Origin: Verrucomicrobiota bacterium | GTDB lineage: Bacteria > Verrucomicrobiota > Verrucomicrobiia > Opitutales > Opitutaceae | Reading direction: 5' to 3' | Assembly: GCA_030605125.1 (NCBI GenBank) | Contig: JAUWBD010000027.1 | Location: forward strand, 1 to 36,312 | DNA length: 36,312 nucleotides | Part shown: one piece after another, positions 18,958-27,071 of the stretch | Numbering within the stretch: the stretch's first letter is position 1 | Layout: each line of letters starts with the position of its first letter | The notes under the pieces: generated by a model | Databases searched by the model: none | What the model saw: only the letters and a program-made list of their open reading frames with translations | Told to the model about the DNA's origin: nothing | Program-made: the position numbers and the translations under genes

Positions 18958-19695
18958 TCAGCCCTTACGGCGGCGGCGGCGAGTGGCCGCGACGCCGAGC
19001 GCACCGAGGCCGGCGAGCGCGGCGAAGGCGGAGGGCTCGGGAATGGCGGTGATGCTCATGGCGTTGATGTAGTAGAAGCGGCTGGCGTTATCGTTTCCGG
19101 CGCCGGCGCGAACCGTGAGGGTGGCGAAACCGTTGGCGTCGGAGAACACGCTCGTGAGGGAAACGCTCTGGGTGTTGTTGCTGGAGTTCACCGAGACGCT
19201 TCCGGAGCCAAGACCCTCAACCAAAAACTCGGTGGTGCGATTGTCGGAGACGCTGCCGCGCGCGCTGGCGAAGGTGAACGTGTATTCCTGACCTGGCTGC
19301 AGGCCGGAGAAGACGATGGTGCTGAACTGGCCAACGCCTTGCTGGAAGAATGAGTCGCGCCACGCGCTGAAGGGGAACGGATCGCCCTCGGCGCGGGGGT
19401 TGGTGAGGTCGCCGGTGCCGTTGTTGCCGCCGAAGCCCCGGGTGATCTGGTAGCTGATGCCGCTGGCGAGGCCGGTGTTGAAATCGATGAGGGAGACCGG
19501 GCTGGCCATCACCCCGATGTCTTGGGTGACGTTGTTCCAGTTGCCGCCGGTCCACGTGGTGGCGAGGCTGCCGGTGGGGGCGCTGAAGTCGATATAGACG
19601 GCGGTCTGGGCGAGGGCGGTGAGCGGGGCGGCGATGGCGAGCGCGAGCGAGGCCGAGCGAATCGAACGGGAGGTCAGGGAGCTGAGCGTGGTCAT
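18958..19695 (-). CDS. PEP-CTERM exported protein carrying one DFG module
   Basis: This 245-residue protein has a signal peptide at residues 1-29 (SLALAIAAPLTALAQ). Residues about 32-215 form the recurring module: VYIDFSAPTG, NWNNVTQD, VSLIDFNTGLASGISYQIT, the DSFFQQG block, FSGLQPGQEYTFTFASARG and the closing FYYINAMSI. The C-terminus is a PEP-CTERM sorting signal: IPEPSA, a hydrophobic segment AALAGLGALGVAAT and the basic end RRRRRKG. PEP-CTERM tails are recognised by exosortase, which is not encoded in the window. The module looks like a beta-sandwich and could bind glycans or other surface material; no catalytic motif is seen. A 17-bp operator-like element sits 62 bases before the ATG, shared with the divergent repressor gene. 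Confidence 0.85.
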   Translation of the reverse strand: MTTLSSLTSRSIRSASLALAIAAPLTALAQTAVYIDFSAPTGSLATTWTGGNWNNVTQDIGVMASPVSLIDFNTGLASGISYQITRGFGGNNGTGDLTNPRAEGDPFPFSAWRDSFFQQGVGQFSTIVFSGLQPGQEYTFTFASARGSVSDNRTTEFLVEGLGSGSVSVNSSNNTQSVSLTSVFSDANGFATLTVRAGAGNDNASRFYYINAMSITAIPEPSAFAALAGLGALGVAATRRRRRKG

Positions 19696-19756
19696 GGATG
19701 GATGGGGTTAAGACGCCCCGACGTTTCAAAGCGAGGGCAGCAGCGTCAAGGTTAAA

Positions 19757-19773
19757 TGTATTTTTAAGTAACA
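19757..19773. promoter_or_regulatory. Operator-like element 1 (degenerate), between the PEP-CTERM gene and repressor 1
   Basis: TGTATTTTTAAGTAACA, flanked by AAA on both sides. It keeps the TGTATT left half and ACA right end of the 17-bp consensus TGTATT-CAAAA-RATACA but is an imperfect palindrome. It lies in the 189-bp divergent gap, so it could control both the PEP-CTERM gene and repressor 1 (autoregulation). Assigned by comparison with the five other sites in the window. Confidence 0.6.
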
Positions 19774-19884
19774 AATTGACGGCCGAGAATGGCAGGCCGC
19801 GAACGACGAGCAGGAAGGGTCTGCGGGGCATCTTTCCCTTGTAAGGGAGCGTCCGGAGCCGATGTTGTGGAGGAAATCGCCGCC

Positions 19885-20991
19885 ATGTCTTCCCCCGCCG
19901 AACGCACGAAACTCGACAAATCCGGCCGCTACCAAGCCGCGAAGAGCCTGCTCCGCCACAAGGTGCTGAGCGGCGAAATCGGGGAGGGGGAGCAACTCCG
20001 CCCCGAGCTGGAGATCTGCCGCGAGACGAACCTTTCCCGCACGACGGTGCGCAAGGCGATCGGGGACCTCGTCGCGGAGGGGCTGCTGGTGCGGTTTCGC
20101 GGGCGTGGCACCTTCGTCAATATTCGCCGTTCGCGCGTGCAGAAAAAGCAGCTCGCGCTCATGGCCTGCCGGCATTCCCACGTCTCCGGCGCGCACGAGC
20201 TGCTGGTGCAGGGCGCGCGGCAGGCCGCGGAGGACCTCGGCTATCAGCTCGCGGTGGTCGATTCGCGCAACGAGGAGGAGGCCGCGTTGCGGCAGGCGAT
20301 GCTGCTCAACGAGCAGAAGGTGGCGGGCACGGTGGTCGTGCCTCCGCAGACCATCTCTTCCGACGCGGTGACGGATCGCGTGGTCCGCGCCCTTGTCCGC
20401 GCGGGCCAGAAGGTGGTGATCGCCGACGATCTCAGCGGCGACGACACCGTGCCGAGCGTGAGCAGCCAGAACGAGGAGAGCATGCGGGAGTTGACGGCTC
20501 ATCTCATCGCGAAGGGGCACCGGCGGATCGCCTTTCTCACGAGCTGGCGGACGGAGGCGGTGCGGGAGCGCGAGAGCGGCTTCCGCCAGGCGATGTCCGA
20601 GGCGGGACTGCCGGTGCGGCCGGAGTATTTTCTGGAGGTCGGAGGGCGCGATCCGGCCCGGCAGGGCACGCAGGAGGTGGACGTGTTCATGGCGATGCGG
20701 GAGCCGCCGGAGGCCATCGTATGCCTGCATGATCTCATCGCCTTCAACGTGCTGCGGCGCTGCGAGGAGCGGGGCTGGCGGGTTCCGCAGGATGTCGCCG
20801 TGACGGGCTTCGACGACCTCCCGGGCGCGTCCACCGCGCATCCGCCGCTCACGACCATGCATCAGCCGCTCAAGGCCATCGGTTCGCGAGCGGTGGAGTT
20901 GCTGGTGCGGCAGCTCGCCGGCGAGCCGATCGGAACCGTGCATGAGCGGCTGCCTTGCCGCCTGGTGGTGCGGAAATCTTGCGGCTCGTGA
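19885..20991 (+). CDS. GntR-LacI hybrid transcriptional regulator (repressor 1)
   Basis: The product has 368 residues. The N-terminal GntR-type winged helix-turn-helix is residues 15-80: VLSGEIGEGEQLRPELEI, then recognition helix ETNLSRTTVRKAIGDL and wing RFRGRGTFV. Residues about 88-365 are a LacI/periplasmic-binding-protein sugar-sensing domain: GARQAAEDLGYQLAVVDSRN, SVSSQNEES, HRRIAFLTS, VAVTGFDDLPGAS and LTTMHQPLKAIG. This is the architecture of AraR and related repressors that leave DNA when a sugar binds. The ATG at 19885 follows a usable GAGGAAA ribosome site and begins shortly before the winged helix; the frame's 32-codon extension upstream is unlikely. The nearly identical repressor 2 lies 4.3 kb away. 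It is divergent from the PEP-CTERM gene and precedes a glycosidase gene. Confidence 0.9.
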   Translation: MSSPAERTKLDKSGRYQAAKSLLRHKVLSGEIGEGEQLRPELEICRETNLSRTTVRKAIGDLVAEGLLVRFRGRGTFVNIRRSRVQKKQLALMACRHSHVSGAHELLVQGARQAAEDLGYQLAVVDSRNEEEAALRQAMLLNEQKVAGTVVVPPQTISSDAVTDRVVRALVRAGQKVVIADDLSGDDTVPSVSSQNEESMRELTAHLIAKGHRRIAFLTSWRTEAVRERESGFRQAMSEAGLPVRPEYFLEVGGRDPARQGTQEVDVFMAMREPPEAIVCLHDLIAFNVLRRCEERGWRVPQDVAVTGFDDLPGASTAHPPLTTMHQPLKAIGSRAVELLVRQLAGEPIGTVHERLPCRLVVRKSCGS

Positions 20992-21031
20992 CGGGGGCGC
21001 GGGGCGCGTCGCCGAGTTTTTGAGTGGAAAT

Positions 21032-21048
21032 TGTTTTAAAAAAGGACA
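21032..21048. promoter_or_regulatory. Operator-like element 2 (weak), upstream of the 657-residue glycosidase
   Basis: TGTTTTAAAAAAGGACA keeps the TGT/ACA ends, the 17-base length and the A-rich centre of the consensus but has the poorest half-site match of the six. It lies 96 bases before the ATG of the glycosidase gene. Because this A-rich patch could occur by chance, confidence is modest. Confidence 0.4.
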
Positions 21049-21144
21049 AGTAGGGCGGCTCCGGTTTTCCCGGTCGGTCACGCGATTCCCGCGGCCGGCG
21101 CGGCGTCCCCGCGCGATTCCATCCACCCTGTCACGCCCATCCCG

Positions 21145-23118
21145 ATGATTTGTCTCCGCCCGTTCCTGGCGACGCTGTGCGTCGCGTTTTCCTCACTGGT
21201 CGCCGCGCCCGGCCCCATCGAACCGCTCGCGATCAGAGGCGCCGACTACTTCACGCAGGCGGGCGAGCCGGTGCGTTTTTGGGGCGTCAACATCGTCGCG
21301 GGCTACTACGACAAGGCGAAGGCGGACGCGATTGCCGCCAACCTGGCCGCGCTCGGTGTCAACCTTGTGCGGCCCCACCATAATCTGCGCCCGAGCCGCG
21401 ATTGGAATCCGGGCATGGTCAGCGGCTCGCTGCTCACCTACGAAAACGACTCCCGCGAGTGGGACCCGGAGGCGCTGGATCGTTTCGACTACCTCAACGC
21501 CGCGCTGCGTAGGCGCGGCATCTACCTTGCGTTCTCCCTGCACGGCACCCGGGCCTACCGCGCGGGCGACGTGGATATCTTGAAGACCGACGACGCCGAC
21601 CGCCGCGGCTGGATGGAGGCGATCAAGGAGATCCACGGCTGGGACTGGCGTCGCGGCTTCGACGTCCGGAAGCTCTTGCCGGTGGTGGACGAGCGCGCCG
21701 CGCTCCTGAACGTGGAGTTCACCCGCAAGCTGCTCGAGCATCGCAACCCCTACACCGGCCTCACCTACGCCGAGGATCCGCAGGTGATCAGCATCGAGTT
21801 GGTCAACGAGCACTCGCTGGAATACGCGGTGATCTGCAACAACCGCATGCCCGCCCACCTGCAGAAGGCGTTCGAGGCGCGCTGGGCCCACTACGCGCGC
21901 GCCGCGGGCATCGAGCCGGGCGACCTCTACGCGCCGACCAACGACGAGCAGCGGATGCTGCGCTCGCGTTTCCTGAACGGGCTCGACGAGACCTTCTTCG
22001 AGCGGATGAAGGCCGCGGCGCGCGCCGCCGGCAGCCGCGCGCCGATGACGCTCTCCAACCTCTGGCGAGGCGACGCCTTCGCGGAGATGAACCAGCGCAC
22101 GGCCGATTTCATCGAGAACCACGCCTACATCGACCCGCTGGTGGTGCGGGGCATCGACGACGGCTTCCGCTCCGCCAATCGCATGGCGCTCGTGGACAAG
22201 CCGTATTTCCTCGGCGAGTTCAACCAGGCCGAGGGGGCGGCCAACATCGCCCGGCACGCGCCGCACCGCACCATGCTGCCGGTGGCCGGAGCGGCCTACG
22301 GCCTGCACGCGGGATGGAGCGGGATCGTATGGTTCGCCTGGATACACGGCGACGGCGCGATCGGCGACGATGGCTGGGCGCTCGACGAGGGCCGGAAGGC
22401 CCGCCTCGGCGACATGGTCTTCGACGGCATGATGCTCGATCACATCCGGACCACGGGGATGATTTTCCGTCGCGGGCTGGTGGCGCCGAGCTCGAAGCCG
22501 GTGGTGCTCTGGGCGGAGGGGCCTTTCGGCGCGGCGAATTACCAGGACCTGATGCGCGGAGCGGTGGATCATCGCGCCGGCTGGCAAAGCGTGCATGCGT
22601 TTCGTCGCGCCTACGGCCCGGTGCCCGAGGACCAAGGCTACGCGCCTTGGATGCGCGAGCCGGCGAAGTCGCCGTTGGTGTCGGACACGGGCGAGATCGT
22701 GCGCGACGTGGAGCGTCGTCAGCTCACGGTGGCGACCGGGCAGGCGGAGGCTTTCAGCGGTTTCCCGGACGCGGACGCGCCGGCGAAGCTGCGCCACCTC
22801 GAACTGCGGGCGAAGCCCGGGGTGTTTGCGACCGTCGTGGCGGTGAGCGAGGACGGGCAGGCCTTGTCGCAGACGCGACGCGTGGTCATCAGCCGGAGCG
22901 CGGTCGCGGAAGATGGCGGCGAGGTGGCGGATGAACTGGCGCTTCGTCTCGCCGGCATGCGGTCCTCCGCGGACGGCGGAGAGGGGTGGAGCTTTGTCGT
23001 CACTCGTCCGCGCGCCGCGGCCGGCAAACGCCTGCCGGTGCAGGTGGACGCCCACGGCGCGGTGCGCCTGCCTCTTGCCGGTTGGCATGAGGGTGAACTC
23101 GTGCTCGGCGGAAAGTAG
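21145..23118 (+). CDS. Secreted glycoside hydrolase of the GH5/clan GH-A type
   Basis: This 657-residue protein has a signal peptide at residues 1-20 (MICLRPFLATLCVAFSSLVA). The catalytic part starts like many GH5-type enzymes: PVRFWGVNIVAGYYD, then LAALGVNLVRPHHN. A probable acid/base Glu222 lies in ISIELVNEHSLEY (the Asn-Glu pair of clan GH-A) and a probable nucleophile Glu358 in YFLGEFNQAEG; a third typical segment is WSGIVWFAWIHGDGA. Residues about 440-657 form a beta-rich accessory region (SPLVSDTGEIVRDVERRQLTVATGQAEAFSG). The whole protein aligns end to end with the C-terminal half of the 1276-residue protein at 30453. Specificity cannot be read from sequence; mannan or another beta-linked glycan is plausible given the GH38 enzyme nearby. 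No family number is assigned with confidence. Confidence 0.72.
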   Translation: MICLRPFLATLCVAFSSLVAAPGPIEPLAIRGADYFTQAGEPVRFWGVNIVAGYYDKAKADAIAANLAALGVNLVRPHHNLRPSRDWNPGMVSGSLLTYENDSREWDPEALDRFDYLNAALRRRGIYLAFSLHGTRAYRAGDVDILKTDDADRRGWMEAIKEIHGWDWRRGFDVRKLLPVVDERAALLNVEFTRKLLEHRNPYTGLTYAEDPQVISIELVNEHSLEYAVICNNRMPAHLQKAFEARWAHYARAAGIEPGDLYAPTNDEQRMLRSRFLNGLDETFFERMKAAARAAGSRAPMTLSNLWRGDAFAEMNQRTADFIENHAYIDPLVVRGIDDGFRSANRMALVDKPYFLGEFNQAEGAANIARHAPHRTMLPVAGAAYGLHAGWSGIVWFAWIHGDGAIGDDGWALDEGRKARLGDMVFDGMMLDHIRTTGMIFRRGLVAPSSKPVVLWAEGPFGAANYQDLMRGAVDHRAGWQSVHAFRRAYGPVPEDQGYAPWMREPAKSPLVSDTGEIVRDVERRQLTVATGQAEAFSGFPDADAPAKLRHLELRAKPGVFATVVAVSEDGQALSQTRRVVISRSAVAEDGGEVADELALRLAGMRSSADGGEGWSFVVTRPRAAAGKRLPVQVDAHGAVRLPLAGWHEGELVLGGK

Positions 23119-23123
23119 CCGTG

Positions 23124-23155
23124 AAAAAAGCCGCCTCTCGCGAGGCGGCTTTTTT
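23124..23155. terminator. Bidirectional intrinsic terminator
   Basis: A perfect stem AAAAAAGCCGCCTC/GAGGCGGCTTTTTT (23124-23137 with 23142-23155) with a TCGC tetraloop. A and T runs at the two ends make it work in both directions: for the glycosidase gene rightward and the converging propeller gene leftward. Confidence 0.9.
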
Positions 23156-23203
23156 ATCCGGCAAGACTGGATCGCTGGCGGTCCCGGCGGTGCTGACCTG
23201 CCT

Positions 23204-24355
23204 TTAGGAGGTGTGGTCGATCAACTGCTTCACCGGCACGAGCGCGAGGTCCACTTGTCCGCGCACGAGGGTGGTGTAGCAGATGTAGCGATCGCCGAGC
23301 GCGAACTGGGGGTGCGGGTGCACGTGGTAGCCGCGAAGGGACTCGGACACGTAAGGCATGTCCGATACGATTTCGACCGTCTTTCCCGTGCGCCGGTTGT
23401 GAAAGATCACGCGACCGGGCGCGACGGAGGGGCCGGGGATGCAGTCCGCCACGACGTAGTCTTCGGTGAGCCCGGTGTGGGCGTGCGAGACGGTGTCGGA
23501 GGCCCAGAGCGTCTCCGGCTGGGCGGCGGGATCGAAGGGGTCGATGCGCATGGCGCCGCGGCCGTAGTGGATGTAGCAGACGTGGAGGCCGCTCGCGGCC
23601 CACCACTCGTGGCCGTGCTTGGCGGCGCCGGCGGCCGCGGCGTCGGGAAAGATCGGCCTGGCCCGCTCGCCGCGCCGCAGCAGCCACATGCGGTTTTCGT
23701 AGTTCGGGCACTCCCCGGTGACGGGATCGATCCAGGAGTCTTGGTTGACGAGGATGAGATCGCGGTCCGTGGGGCTGAATTGGGCGTGGTTGTAGCAGCG
23801 GTCGAATTCCTGCCACAGGACGGGCGGCGAGCCGTCGAGCGGCAGGTGGCCGACAAACCACTGGCGGCCGATCTCCGCGTCGAAGGCGAAGGCGCGGCGG
23901 TCGGCGGAGAAGGTGAGGTGGGTGGCGACGCGCCAGGGGCGACGGTTGCGGACGAGTTCCGCGGGCAGGCGGTTGATCGGCTGGGGGGCGTCGGTCGAGG
24001 CGGTGCCGGGGCCGCGTCGCCAGAGTCGCGAGCCGATGCACCAGTAGATGTGGCCGTTCTCCGGATCCACTGCGGGCGAGGCGTCGAGAAACTGGGTGTC
24101 AGGAAAGTGGCGCAGCGTCTGTTCTTCAAAATCGACGACGGCCAGTTGGCGGCCTTGATTGCCGCTGCCGGAGGGCGGGAAGGCGCAGTAGAGCCAGAGG
24201 TAGCGCCCGTCGGCGCTGAAGCTCGGATTGGTGTAATAGAACGACTGCTGGAGCGGGGCGATGCGACGATCGAGAAGGAAGCTCTCGACGCCGCTGCGGG
24301 GATCGCGCCAACGGGAGAACAGCAGCGAAGACTCGACGAGATCGGTGGCTGGCAT
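23204..24355 (-). CDS. Oligogalacturonate-lyase-like (PL22-type) seven-bladed beta-propeller protein
   Basis: This 383-residue protein has no signal peptide, so it is probably cytosolic. Propeller blades show as repeats of the PSFSADGRYLWLY, HLTFSADRRAFAFDA and HAQFSPTDRDLILVNQD kind. Histidines fit the metal site of PL22 lyases: CYNHAQFSP, KHGHEWWAASGLH, DTVSHAHTG and YHVHPHPQFALGDRYICYT. PL22 enzymes cleave unsaturated digalacturonate with the help of Mn2+. The resemblance is by motif order and length; other propeller lyases or epimerases of the same fold are possible. It follows the pseudopilin gene on the same strand with a terminator-like hairpin between them. A pectin-type enzyme beside an alpha-mannosidase suggests that the region handles a mixed glycan, or that the substrate differs from galacturonate. 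Confidence 0.6.
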   Translation of the reverse strand: MPATDLVESSLLFSRWRDPRSGVESFLLDRRIAPLQQSFYYTNPSFSADGRYLWLYCAFPPSGSGNQGRQLAVVDFEEQTLRHFPDTQFLDASPAVDPENGHIYWCIGSRLWRRGPGTASTDAPQPINRLPAELVRNRRPWRVATHLTFSADRRAFAFDAEIGRQWFVGHLPLDGSPPVLWQEFDRCYNHAQFSPTDRDLILVNQDSWIDPVTGECPNYENRMWLLRRGERARPIFPDAAAAGAAKHGHEWWAASGLHVCYIHYGRGAMRIDPFDPAAQPETLWASDTVSHAHTGLTEDYVVADCIPGPSVAPGRVIFHNRRTGKTVEIVSDMPYVSESLRGYHVHPHPQFALGDRYICYTTLVRGQVDLALVPVKQLIDHTS

Positions 24356-24373
24356 GGGACAGGGCTAAAAGCG

Positions 24374-24400
24374 AAAAGGGGGACCGGCAAGCGGTCCCCC
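24374..24400 (-). terminator. Hairpin between the pseudopilin and propeller genes
   Basis: A 9-bp stem GGGGGACCG/CGGTCCCCC (24378-24386 with 24392-24400) is followed on the minus strand by TTTTCGCTTTT. It could terminate most pseudopilin transcripts and let a fraction read into the propeller gene, whose start is only 18 bases further on. Confidence 0.65.
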
Positions 24401-24423
24401 GTTATGACAGCTGGCAGGTGGAA

Positions 24424-25110
24424 CTATTCACCGAACCAGAAAGTAGCTGCAGGCGTTCCGGGCGGAGCAGAAGTAGGCGCGAGCAATGCCATATCGGACA
24501 CGACCTCGACATGCCCGTCGAGGAACGCGACATGGGCGGCACCCTTGTGAGGGCGGATGGGTGGACGGCCGAGGCCGAGCGTTTCAGTGAACCAGGTGGG
24601 ACTGTTGTCGTTGTCGTTACCTTCCGAGAACAGGGCGGTGCGGCTCGGATTTCGGAAGCTCTCTATGCGTTTGATCCGGACGATAGTGCCGGGTGCGGCG
24701 CTGGTGCGGTTAAGGTCGCGGTTGATCCCGTAGGTGCGCGGAAAGGCGAGGGCCTCGACGGCCGGCTTAAGCCTGAGGCTCTCTTGGCACGAGAAGACTT
24801 GGCCGATATTCCGGCCAGCGGCGGTGCCCATTCGATCAGCGGCTGTCTGGAACCAGCCGCTACCAGGTTCAGTGACGTGGATGACGCCTCGATTGTCATT
24901 CGTCTCCAGAAGGTAGGCCTGGGCCAGTTGTCGCAGGTTTGAACGACACTGCGCGGCGCGAGCCGAGGTGCGCACGGCGCCGACGGTGGGGATGATGATC
25001 GCGGCGAGGATGCCGATGATCGCGATCACGGTGAGCAGCTCGATCAGCGTGAAGCCGCGCGGGCGGACGACGGTGATCTGGCCAGGACAGGCGAGGTGGG
25101 AGGTCTTCAT
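24424..25110 (-). CDS. Prepilin-type (pseudopilin) protein with H-X9-DG motif
   Basis: This 228-residue protein has a type IV prepilin leader and helix: [20 protein letters not shown], where cleavage is expected between Gly and Phe with Glu at +5, followed by [20 protein letters not shown]. The C-terminal segment [18 protein letters not shown] contains His-x9-Asp-Gly, the prepilin-associated motif common in Planctomycetes, Lentisphaerae and Verrucomicrobiota. The role of these abundant pseudopilins is not established; many lie in polysaccharide loci. The ATG at 25110 is preferred over one at 25158 because it gives a normal short leader. An operator-like site lies 65 bases upstream. Base composition in the middle (about 24460-24930) is less GC-rich than its neighbours. 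Confidence 0.82.
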   Translation of the reverse strand: MKTSHLACPGQITVVRPRGFTLIELLTVIAIIGILAAIIIPTVGAVRTSARAAQCRSNLRQLAQAYLLETNDNRGVIHVTEPGSGWFQTAADRMGTAAGRNIGQVFSCQESLRLKPAVEALAFPRTYGINRDLNRTSAAPGTIVRIKRIESFRNPSRTALFSEGNDNDNSPTWFTETLGLGRPPIRPHKGAAHVAFLDGHVEVVSDMALLAPTSAPPGTPAATFWFGE

Positions 25111-25175
25111 TGGGGCGGGGTGCGATGGCGGACTGGGGAAAGGAAAAGCCGACTCCATGCGGGCGACGCGGCAAA

Positions 25176-25192
25176 TGTATTCAAAAGAAACA
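25176..25192. promoter_or_regulatory. Operator-like element 3, upstream of the pseudopilin gene
   Basis: TGTATTCAAAAGAAACA has a consensus left half and centre and an altered right half. Preceded by CAAA and followed by AA. Read on the minus strand, a TTGACC and a TACATT hexamer (19 bases apart) flank and overlap it, which would suit repression of a sigma-70 promoter, though that spacing is slightly long. Confidence 0.65.
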
Positions 25193-25289
25193 AACAGAGG
25201 TCAAGCATGGTTTTTTGACGGACGTGGGATGACGCTGGGGACTGAGTGAATCTACCGAGCACGGGCCGATCAGAATTTAGCTCGTCAAA

Positions 25290-25306
25290 TGTTTGAAAAA
25301 CATACA
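25290..25306. promoter_or_regulatory. Operator-like element 4, upstream of repressor 2
   Basis: TGTTTGAAAAACATACA is a near-perfect palindrome with one mismatched pair. It ends 32 bases before the repressor 2 ATG and overlaps a good -10-like hexamer TACAAT (25303-25308). The position points to autoregulation of repressor 2. Confidence 0.7.
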
Positions 25307-25338
25307 ATCAGGGATAGGCCGCGCGCCTTCGCCGCACG

Positions 25339-26478
25339 ATGATCTCCGACGCCAGTTTCAAGAGCCTCGATGAAACGAGCCGCTATCAGGCGGCCCGTCA
25401 GTTGCTCCGCATGAAGGTGCTGAGCGGCGAGCTCGGGCACGGGGACCAGTTGCAGCCGGAGCTGGATCTCTGCCGCGACACGAACCTGTCGCGCACCACG
25501 GTGCGCAAGGCGATAGCCGATCTCGTGGCCGAGGGGCTTCTGGTGCGCTATCGTGGTCGTGGCACTTTCGTGAGTATCCGCCGCTCCAGCGTGCAAAAGA
25601 AGCAGCTCGCGCTCGTGGTGTGCCGCCACGCGCATGTGGCCGGCGCGCACGATCTGTTGGTGCGTGGGGCGCGGCAGGCGGCGGACCGGCTGGGCTACCA
25701 GCTCATCGTGGCGGACTCCCGAAACGAGGAGGACGCGGCCCTGCGCCACGCGATCAACCTGAACGAGCGCAAGGTGGCCGGGACCATCGTGGTGCCGCCG
25801 CAGACGGAGTCTCCGCACTCGACGATCGAGCGGGTGCTCCGCGCGCTCACGCGCGCCGGCCAGCGCATCGTGGTGGCCGACGACCTCAGCATGGACGACA
25901 AGGTGCCGAGCGTGAGCAGCCAGAACGAGGAGAGCATGCTCACGATCACGCGTCACCTCGTGGCGCGCGGGCACCGGCGGATCGCCTTTCTCACGAGCGG
26001 TCGCACCGAGGCTGTGCGGGAGCGTGAGAACGGCTTTCGCCGCGCGATGCAGGAGGCCGGGCTGGCGGTGCCGCCGGAGTGTTTTCTCGAGGTGGGCAGC
26101 CGTGACCCGGCGCGGCAGGGGTTGCAGGAGGTGGATGTCTTCATGGCGATGCGCGAGCCGCCCCAGGCGGTGGTCTGCCTGCATGATCTGATCGCGCTGA
26201 ACTTCATGCGCCGCGCGGAGGAGCGGGGGTGGCGGGTGCCGCACGACGTGGCGGTGACCGGCTTCGACGACCTTCCCGAGGCCTCGCGGGCCCACCCGCC
26301 GCTTACGACCATGCACCAGCCGCTCAAGTCGATCGGCGCCCGCGCCGTGGAATTGCTCGTTCGCCAGCTGCGCGGGGAGCCGCTCGAGACCCCGCATGAA
26401 CGTCTCCCTTGCCGACTGATGGTTCGGCGCTCCTGCGGCGCGGAGCCTTCGCCTCTCCTTTCCCTGTCACACCCATGA
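25339..26478 (+). CDS. GntR-LacI hybrid transcriptional regulator (repressor 2)
   Basis: This 379-residue paralogue of repressor 1 (gene at 19885) has the same two-domain layout. The winged helix-turn-helix is almost unchanged: DTNLSRTTVRKAIADL and RYRGRGTFVSIRR against ETNLSRTTVRKAIGDL and RFRGRGTFVNIRR. The sensor domain (residues about 88-365) is also very similar, with VPSVSSQNEESM, HRRIAFLTSGRTEAVRERE and VAVTGFDDLPEAS. Differences cluster in stretches such as PPQTESPHSTIERV and in the last residues, AEPSPLLSLSHP. Two regulators with one recognition helix but slightly different pockets could integrate two related sugars at common operators. The stop overlaps the start of the next gene as ATGA (26475-26478), so the secreted CBM-like protein is translationally coupled to it. 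An operator-like site lies just upstream. Confidence 0.9.
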   Translation: MISDASFKSLDETSRYQAARQLLRMKVLSGELGHGDQLQPELDLCRDTNLSRTTVRKAIADLVAEGLLVRYRGRGTFVSIRRSSVQKKQLALVVCRHAHVAGAHDLLVRGARQAADRLGYQLIVADSRNEEDAALRHAINLNERKVAGTIVVPPQTESPHSTIERVLRALTRAGQRIVVADDLSMDDKVPSVSSQNEESMLTITRHLVARGHRRIAFLTSGRTEAVRERENGFRRAMQEAGLAVPPECFLEVGSRDPARQGLQEVDVFMAMREPPQAVVCLHDLIALNFMRRAEERGWRVPHDVAVTGFDDLPEASRAHPPLTTMHQPLKSIGARAVELLVRQLRGEPLETPHERLPCRLMVRRSCGAEPSPLLSLSHP

Positions 26479-27053
26479 AACCCACCAGACTCCACCTCAT
26501 CGTCCTCGCTCTCGTCGGCCTCTTCGGAGGCGCGTTCTCCTTCGCCCAGCCGGCGCCGGCCGGCCCTTCCGGAAACATCGCGATGCTCGACCGCCGGGTG
26601 CCGGAACCGGAAAAGCCCTGGCTGCACCAGCTCTGGCAGGCGGACATCGATCTCGATCCCGCTCAGCGCTACGTGCTGTCGTTTTGGGTGAAGTCCTCGG
26701 CGCCGACGCGCCTGAGCGTGTCCACCAAGCACAGCGTCTCGCCGTGGGACTACTTCGGCGTGCGGGAAAACATCGCCATCACGCCCGAGTGGAAGTGGGT
26801 CGAGCTGCCCTTTCGCGCCACGCGCGCCATCCCGAAACACTCGCGCCTGAGTTTCGCCTTCGGCAACGGCGACGCGGTGAAGATCATGGTCGCCAACGTG
26901 GTGCTCCACCAGGAGGGCTCCGACAAGTCGAAGAACCTGCTCTACGACGCGCGCTTCGAAACCGGCCTCGGCGAGTGGAAGGTCTCCAATCGCAAGCCCG
27001 GCGTCTTCGACGTGGTGATCGTGCCCTGGCCGTGGGACCTGCCCACGGAGTGA
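26475..27053 (+). CDS. Small secreted carbohydrate-binding-module-like protein
   Basis: This 192-residue protein has a signal peptide at residues 1-24 (LHLIVLALVGLFGGAFSFAQ). The mature part is a single galactose-binding-like beta-sandwich resembling CBM4/CBM9-type modules: WLHQLWQADIDLDPAQRYVLSFWVKSS, then ITPEWKWVELPFRA, LSFAFGNGDAVKIMVANVVL and the trailing NLLYDARFETGLGEWKV. No catalytic domain is attached, so it may bind sugars at the cell surface or in the periplasm, or assist an enzyme in trans. Its ATG overlaps the stop of repressor 2, giving strict co-expression of a sensor and a binding protein. A strong terminator closes the unit. The CBM family assignment is by pattern only. Confidence 0.68.
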   Translation: MKPTRLHLIVLALVGLFGGAFSFAQPAPAGPSGNIAMLDRRVPEPEKPWLHQLWQADIDLDPAQRYVLSFWVKSSAPTRLSVSTKHSVSPWDYFGVRENIAITPEWKWVELPFRATRAIPKHSRLSFAFGNGDAVKIMVANVVLHQEGSDKSKNLLYDARFETGLGEWKVSNRKPGVFDVVIVPWPWDLPTE

Positions 27054-27071
27054 GAAGCTCGGGCAGAGCAG

